NCBI RefSeq assembly: GCF_016801865.2
Contig: NC_068937.1
Location: 34,003,692-34,067,691, forward strand
DNA: 64,000 bases
Source of the DNA: Culex pipiens pallens
Taxonomy: Eukaryota; Arthropoda; Insecta; Diptera; Culicidae
Direction: 5' to 3'
The position numbers and the translations under genes were made by a program. A model generated the notes under the pieces. The model did not search any database, was not told where the DNA came from, and saw only the letters and a program-made list of their open reading frames with translations. Positions 59,028 through 64,000 of this stretch are shown here, in pieces; the stretch's first letter is position 1; every line of letters starts with the position of its first letter.

Positions 59028-59101
59028 CCACGGTAAAGTGGAAAGCATTTTGCTTGCCAATCCTAAGGACAGGGGATCGAACCCCGCCGTGAGCTGAAGT
59101 T
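59028..59101 (+). repeat. tRNA-like sequence
   Basis: GCTCCACGG at the 5' end pairs with CCGTGAGC at the 3' end, B box GGGGATCGAACCCC is perfect, and a T run follows. The D and anticodon arms are poor. SINE head or pseudogene. Confidence 0.5.
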
Positions 59102-59507
59102 TTTTCATTAATTCCAAATTCAATGAGTCCAGAACTACCTCAAATATTGTATTTCTCATCTTATCCACAAATTACAAGATTTAAAAAATATAGTTCTACC
59201 TGGAAATGCTTATAAAACTGGGTAAAAAATTGATATTTGGTGAATACAGAGCCCGTCTAGAGGCAGGGTTGAGCGTTAATTTAGTCAAGATTGCGGAAGG
59301 AAATTTTTTAAACATAAAACCATTTATGTTTAAAAAAATTCCCACCAAAAAATCCCTTGATTAAAATTTTTCAAATTACAACGTAGTGCACTCTACTGGT
59401 TGCAACTTCATTAGCATCTTTGTTCTTTTTCTTGTTTCCGCCAAAATTCATCATTCGTTGCATCATCTCATTTGATTCATTTTCTCTCTCTCTTTCTGTT
59501 TAAACAG
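59102..59507 (+). other. Intron end before the second coding exon
   Basis: This ends in a long pyrimidine tract (tctctctctttctg) and acceptor tttaaacag at 59507. Confidence 0.6.
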
Positions 59508-59792
59508 CAACTGCCCCAAACCTACCCCCAACAAGCTGCCGACCCTTCCGCGTACTACCAACAGCAGCAGGCGTCCCAACAGCCCCAGTTCAGTCGTTTT
59601 GTGTCCCAGTACAGTGGGGGGCATCCACAGCAGCAGCAGCAGCAGCAGCCACAACAGCAACAGTACCAGACCGTTCAGGAGAACTACATCAATCCTAACA
59701 TTAGGCTAGCCGCACAACAGCAGAGACTTCAACAGCAGCAGCAGCAATATTACTCGCCACAGGACGTGCAGGCTTACTTGCAGAGTCAACAG
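59508..59792 (+). CDS. Secreted glutamine-rich protein, second coding exon
   Basis: 95 codons in phase 0, starting QLPQTYPQQAADPSAYY. Gln-rich blocks (including seven Gln coded by CAG) alternate with aromatic segments, QFSRFVSQYSGG, YQTVQENYINPNIRL and YYSPQDVQAYLQSQQ. The donor CAG|GTTGGT at 59793 is a weaker form of consensus. The preceding intron is 8.0 kb and carries several transposons. The pattern of Tyr-rich islands between Gln runs is seen in structural extracellular proteins, but no family is recognised. Confidence 0.88.
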
Positions 59793-60749
59793 GTTGGTGG
59801 ATGGGGATTTTTATATATATTTTTTTGTTTCTCTTGGAGGGTTGAAATTTGATAACCGTGAAACTAGAAAAGAGGTTGTTTCTGATGAAATAAATGCATT
59901 TGACAGGGGTTACTATTTCCAGTTCAAAGATAAAGCTCTGATAGAAAACAAAAAGCTGAATAATTAAATCGGAAGTATAGTGAATGTTTTATGACATTTG
60001 AATTACCATGATGATACAGTCAACTTTTGGAAAATCAATTTTTGACATCAGTGATGAAAAAATCTTCAACAAAGAATTCCACTAATCAATAATTGAGAGG
60101 GAAACTTTAAAGAGAACGAGCCACTCTCCTCTCATACGTAAAATAATGGTAAATTGTATGTTTATAAATTTAAATTCAAGATTTTCAAGAGAAAAATCGA
60201 TCTCAACTTTTTTTAAATAAATTTGATTACTAACAGGCGATGACAATATTTCAAAATTATTTTTTACCAGCAAACTTTTCTGTTTGACGGGCATAAGAAG
60301 TGGTCACGATGAATATTATCTCTCCAGAACTCTCAAAGATCGTCAGCGGTTAATCGATATTTTTATTAATCTTTCTTTAACTTCCTTTAACACTGTTCTA
60401 CAAGAAAAATATAGCACATTTGTTGGCTTCTAACGTTTTACCGTCAAAAAAAAATATATAAATATTATCGATTCCTCGTATTTTTTTTTTACATAAAAAA
60501 ACACTAGTTTTCGTACCAGGGAACCAGCCGCGATCAATAAGTCTGATTTTGGGTCCAATTTCGCCCACTGTGTGTTGGGCTCACCCGTATTGTGACAGGT
60601 TCTTGCCTCAGGAACATTTCAAATACCGGAAATATTCCCAAACATTTTTAAAACTTGGGATTTTCAATTTACTGAAAAAATTATATATTTTCATAGAAAA
60701 TATCATATTTTGCTCTGGCATTCAAAATAAGTTCAAGTTTTGAGATTTT
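59793..60749 (+). other. Intronic AT-rich sequence
   Basis: No supported feature. Confidence 0.5.
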
Positions 60750-60837
60750 TTAACACCTAAACTCCCAAGCTCGAGAAGAAGGGGGAATTTGTATGGAAAT
60801 TCCCCCTTTTTCTCCAGCTTGGGAGTTTAGCTGTTAA
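60750..60837. mobile_element. 88-bp hairpin, tiny MITE or pre-miRNA-like
   Basis: 41-base arms (TTAACACCTAAACTCCCAAG... and its inverse) differ at three positions and enclose the loop gtatgg. The arms contain gggggaattt/aaattccccc. Length fits either a minimal MITE or a microRNA precursor. No second copy is in this window. Confidence 0.75.
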
Positions 60838-62196
60838 AGGTCAATTTGCTAATTTTATTTTGAGTTTTTTTTTTTCGAGTGTTCAGTCTGAGAAAAAGGT
60901 TTCAGTTAAGTATATTTACATTCTTTTAAAACAATTCATTAAATTAGAAAAAAAACTTATCCAAATTTCACTTGGATCAAAAATACTTTGCAATGTATTC
61001 TGATATTGACATTGCAATGTATTCTTGATCCAGTAAATTTTGTGCAAGTTTTTCTAATCTTTTATACATGAAACGTTTTAAAAATAGTTATATCCTTCCT
61101 AATAATTTGTTTATGTTCCAAGAAAAAATTTGTCAGTTTTTCCAATCTTTCAAACATGAACAGTTTTTTTTTTAATGCAGTTCATTTAAAAGTTATGTAA
61201 GAAAACAAGCAATTTTTTTTAGATAACTGTTTCAAAATCATTCATTTCTTTTTTCTGTAATATTTTTGTTAGTTTTTTCATTCTTTCAAGTTATTGATAC
61301 AGTACAGTTCTATAAACAGTTTTAGGAGATTTTTATGTCTAAACATGTTTTTATTGTCTTTCTAAAAAATGTCCATAACCCAGAGATATTTTTTTATAGT
61401 TTATTGATTCGATCGACAGGGTTTATTTAAAAATGATTTAATATTTTTTTAATATGCAAAATATAAGCCGTTTTTTTACAAGTTTACGAGAAAAAATGAT
61501 AAATTTTAAGAGTGATTTACCGTAAACCACATTATGACATTGATAGGATTTCAATTTATTTTTGGAATGTTTTCTAACTGTTAAGGCTTTACTCAAGATT
61601 TTTTTTAACATGTACTGATTTTTTTTTTAAATGTGCTTAAAAAATTGTTGCATTGAAAATTCTTATTTTGAATTCCGGGGTCATAGTCATAGTTTTTCTT
61701 GTTTAAATCAGATTTTGGGCGTTCACATTTTATTTTTACGCCTTCTAACAAAATTTATATAAATTATTGATGAAATTGTAAAAAGTCACAATTTTGCCTG
61801 AAATTCGATAAAACTAGTTTTGTTTATGAAATTAAAGATTCATATTGCATTTTAAACTGAATTCGAGGCACGAATCAAAAGTTTTCACATTGTCTATGAA
61901 ATTTGTTCGATTGAAAATGCCTATAAATTTGTAATTTTTTTTAAACAAATTTTCAAAAACACATACCTAACATTTATTATTTGCAAACTTCTTTTACCTT
62001 CTCCTAGTGGAAAATTGTCTGAAGAACCCAAAAACGCGTTCCGTTTTTCGATTCAAAATCATGATCATTGAGAAAATCATGACACTTTGAAAATATTTAA
62101 ATATTGCTATTCATCAACATTTTCTTAATTAAAGTTAACTAACTTTTTAAAGTTTTATGAAAACTTCTTCTTGAAGTACTCTTGGAGTAATTTATA
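60838..62196 (+). other. Intronic AT-rich sequence
   Basis: Runs of A and T dominate. Nothing could be supported. Confidence 0.5.
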
Positions 62197-63240
62197 CAGC
62201 AATTCTCCACGAAAACAAATACCAAAATTTTCGTAATTTGGTACCCAAACAAGCAGGGATGGAATAATCGCAAAAAAAAATCAATTTCGCTAGCGAACTC
62301 TCATCCGCGAAAGAGAGAGGAGGCAAATCACGCAAAAGAAAATCGCTCCCAAAATTCTTCAAGAAAATCAATCTGCTGATGATTTTTTGTGAATTTCCTT
62401 GTCAGCTCCACTTAAAAATATTTATTTCACTTTGTTTACAAACATTGCCCATCTACAAAATGTGACAGGTCGTTTTTCGACGTGTGACGTTACACTTTCA
62501 AGTGTAGTAGTGAAAAAGATGTTCCGCCGAATAATCAAGATGATGATTTTTTTAGATTGCTTTTACCGATCTCTCGTGCGCGAGAGAGGAGAGCCATGCT
62601 CCTTTCGGATTTTTTTCTCTTGGTGAACGTCTAGGTAATGATTTTCTTTTGATGATGATTATTCCATCGCTGCAAACAAGTAAAGGTCATCGCTGAAATT
62701 TTTAAGTTATCGCAGTTTTAGTCAAAGAAGTCAATTTTTGCCGTTTTTGTCTTTTTCCCGTTTTTGCGGGCGGCGCGTCGAAAAACCCAGCTTTTATTTT
62801 CAAAAAATCGTATCTCGGAATATGGAAAATATAACTTCACCATTTTTGGATATGTTATGTAAAATTTTCCGAGGAATCTGATTACAATATTTTCAGACAT
62901 AGGCTCTTTGGTCCCGAAACCTTCAGAAAACATTTTTAGTTTTAATTTGACTTTTTCAAATATTAGGCTAGATATTTGAAACTTTTAGCTATTTTTCCTT
63001 AAAAGCCTATGGAAACCCTTGCGCTCAAGACAGCAAAAATCGATTGAAATGGTGCGGAGTTACGATTCTTTGAAAAATGTGGTTTTTGAAAAAATCGACG
63101 AAAATTGCCATTTTTTGGACCACCCTAACATGGCGTGGGTCACCCTAATGGCCAAACAAAAAAATACGGGCCAAGGAACCCCCAGAAAGTTTTTGAGCCC
63201 GATCGGAGAACTTTTTTTTTTGAATCATGCTGAATTGCTG
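62197..63240 (+). mobile_element. TIR element of the 9492 family, copy 2, with insertion
   Basis: This starts CAGCAATTCTCCACGAAAAC and ends gaattgctg. The interior from 62685 matches 9590-10165 closely (catcgctgaaat, gcgcgtcgaaaaacccag, cggagaactttttttt). A hAT-like MITE is inserted at 62255-62672. The outside bases (TATA, ATAG) do not repeat the TTAG seen at copy 1. Confidence 0.75.
62255..62672. mobile_element. 418-bp hAT-like MITE, 8-bp TSD
   Basis: CAGGGATGGAATAATC and GATTATTCCATCGCTG are 16-bp TIRs with one mismatch. CAAACAAG lies exactly on both sides (62247-62254, 62673-62680). Removing it restores the host element sequence seen at 9570-9600. The ends fit the hAT pattern CAGnGATG. 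Confidence 0.92.
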
Positions 63241-63713
63241 ATAGCAATTTTTCGATGTACGAAATTTGTTGCTGGAGCAAAAACCTTTCTAAATTCGGGT
63301 GAGCCCGATGGTTAAAAAAATTAAGGCGCCCTACTGTTGATGCTATAAGAACATATGAGTTAATAAATAATTATCTGAATGGGAAGCTGTTATGTTGAAA
63401 CTGTTGAAATTTCAATTTTAAAATTCAGATCAATTCAAATTGTTACACTTCATATCTATAGATGGTTAATTGAATCACTTCTCATCAGATCATCCGTAAC
63501 CCACCAAAAAACCACACACTTTCCGTTTCATTTGCTCTTTTTCCACATTTATTACTGGCAATTTCCTCCCCAATTTGCTCCATTAACCCTCAACCGCAAA
63601 TCAGCACCACCACCCCTATAGTCAGTAATTAACCGCACTGCGTTGCCAATTGCAACGCCCAACAGCACAATGGACCCATTTCATTTCCGTTTCCTTTATT
63701 TCTCGATTTCCAG
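63241..63713 (+). other. Intron end before the third coding exon
   Basis: This ends in a pyrimidine-rich acceptor, tttatttctcgatttccag, at 63713. No other feature is supported. Confidence 0.6.
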
Positions 63714-64000
63714 GCGGCTGCCGGTCAAGCTTACCCTCAACAGCAGCAGGCCCACTACCCCCAGCAACCGCAGCAGTACCAACCGAATCCCCAGTCCCAG
63801 TACGAGTTCATCCAGCAGCAGCAGCAACTCCAACAACAACAGCAACTTCTGCAGCAACAACAGCAGCAACAACAACAACACTACGAGCAACAGCAACAAC
63901 AGCCGGAATCGAACTCGGCAGCAGCAACGGAAGCCGCCGCCCAGCAGGGACAGAAGCTGATTGGTGTGGCGTACTCACCCTCCAACGAGGTGTCCCAGGT
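63714..64000 (+). CDS. Secreted glutamine-rich protein, third coding exon (runs off the window)
   Basis: At least 95 codons in phase 0, with no stop before the window edge. It begins AAGQAYPQQQQAHYPQQ, continues with Gln runs coded by mixed CAG/CAA (up to nine in a row), then changes to SAAATEAAAQQGQKLIGVAYS and PSNEVSQV. The last part is no longer Gln-rich and may start a folded domain. The mix of CAA and CAG suggests the Gln runs are selected or old rather than a recent CAG expansion. With the first two exons the visible protein is about 258 residues. Confidence 0.88.

Overview
The window looks like euchromatic but repeat-saturated DNA of a culicine mosquito, most likely Culex. That is an inference from three things seen in the sequence: a tRNA-headed SINE, many AT-rich foldback and TIR elements, and intron-split insect-style genes with short coding islands of high GC in AT-rich surroundings. 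One assembly gap of 100 N lies at 3328-3427. No bacterial, viral or plasmid gene organisation is present.

Only a few per cent of the window is plausibly coding. At the left, a candidate exon straddling the gap (3301-3504) and a long terminal exon (6466-7891) belong to one or two plus-strand genes. The terminal exon encodes about 474 residues of an Arg/Ser/Gln-rich, apparently disordered tail ending in a possible PDZ ligand. At the right, three in-phase exons (51278-51481, 59508-59792, 63714 to beyond the window) encode a secreted, glutamine-rich protein with a clear signal peptide. A candidate untranslated first exon lies at about 45247-45387, and an independent TATA plus initiator core promoter lies inside its first intron (51992-52023). 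In the middle, a minus-strand exon (33489-33293) reads like the start of a small secreted protein and has a TGA stop in the TGA-CTA readthrough context, followed by 20 more open codons.

Everything else is mobile or repetitive DNA, much of it nested, with boundaries that can often be read from target-site duplications. Examples are hAT-like MITEs with 8-bp duplications (15250-15401, 34980-35180, 52990-53533, 62255-62672), a pogo/Tigger-like MITE flanked by TA (11990-12360) and two mariner-type MITEs flanked by TA (19066-19313, 24715-24941). Three larger elements share TA-flanked G-rich termini (50076-51026, 53562-54470, 57911-58648). There are TTAA-flanked foldbacks (26836-30300, 30440-31264), a 1.9-kb near-perfect palindrome (13281-15187), a 2.1-kb element with repeated GTTGCAACGTCACG boxes (47180-49321), and a complete small LTR retroelement with a 5-bp duplication and apparently identical LTRs (40668-42896) inside an older TIR element (39033-43646). 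There is also a SINE with a 12-bp duplication (35567-35976) and a TIR element whose core is an approximately 126-bp tandem array (21613-23348).

The genes show no sign of acting as a pathway. The window is best read as a repeat-filled intergenic region flanked by the 3' end of one gene and the 5' half of another. The foldbacks, if transcribed, would make long double-stranded RNA. The names given to transposon superfamilies rest on TIR and TSD features only, because no transposase was recognised.
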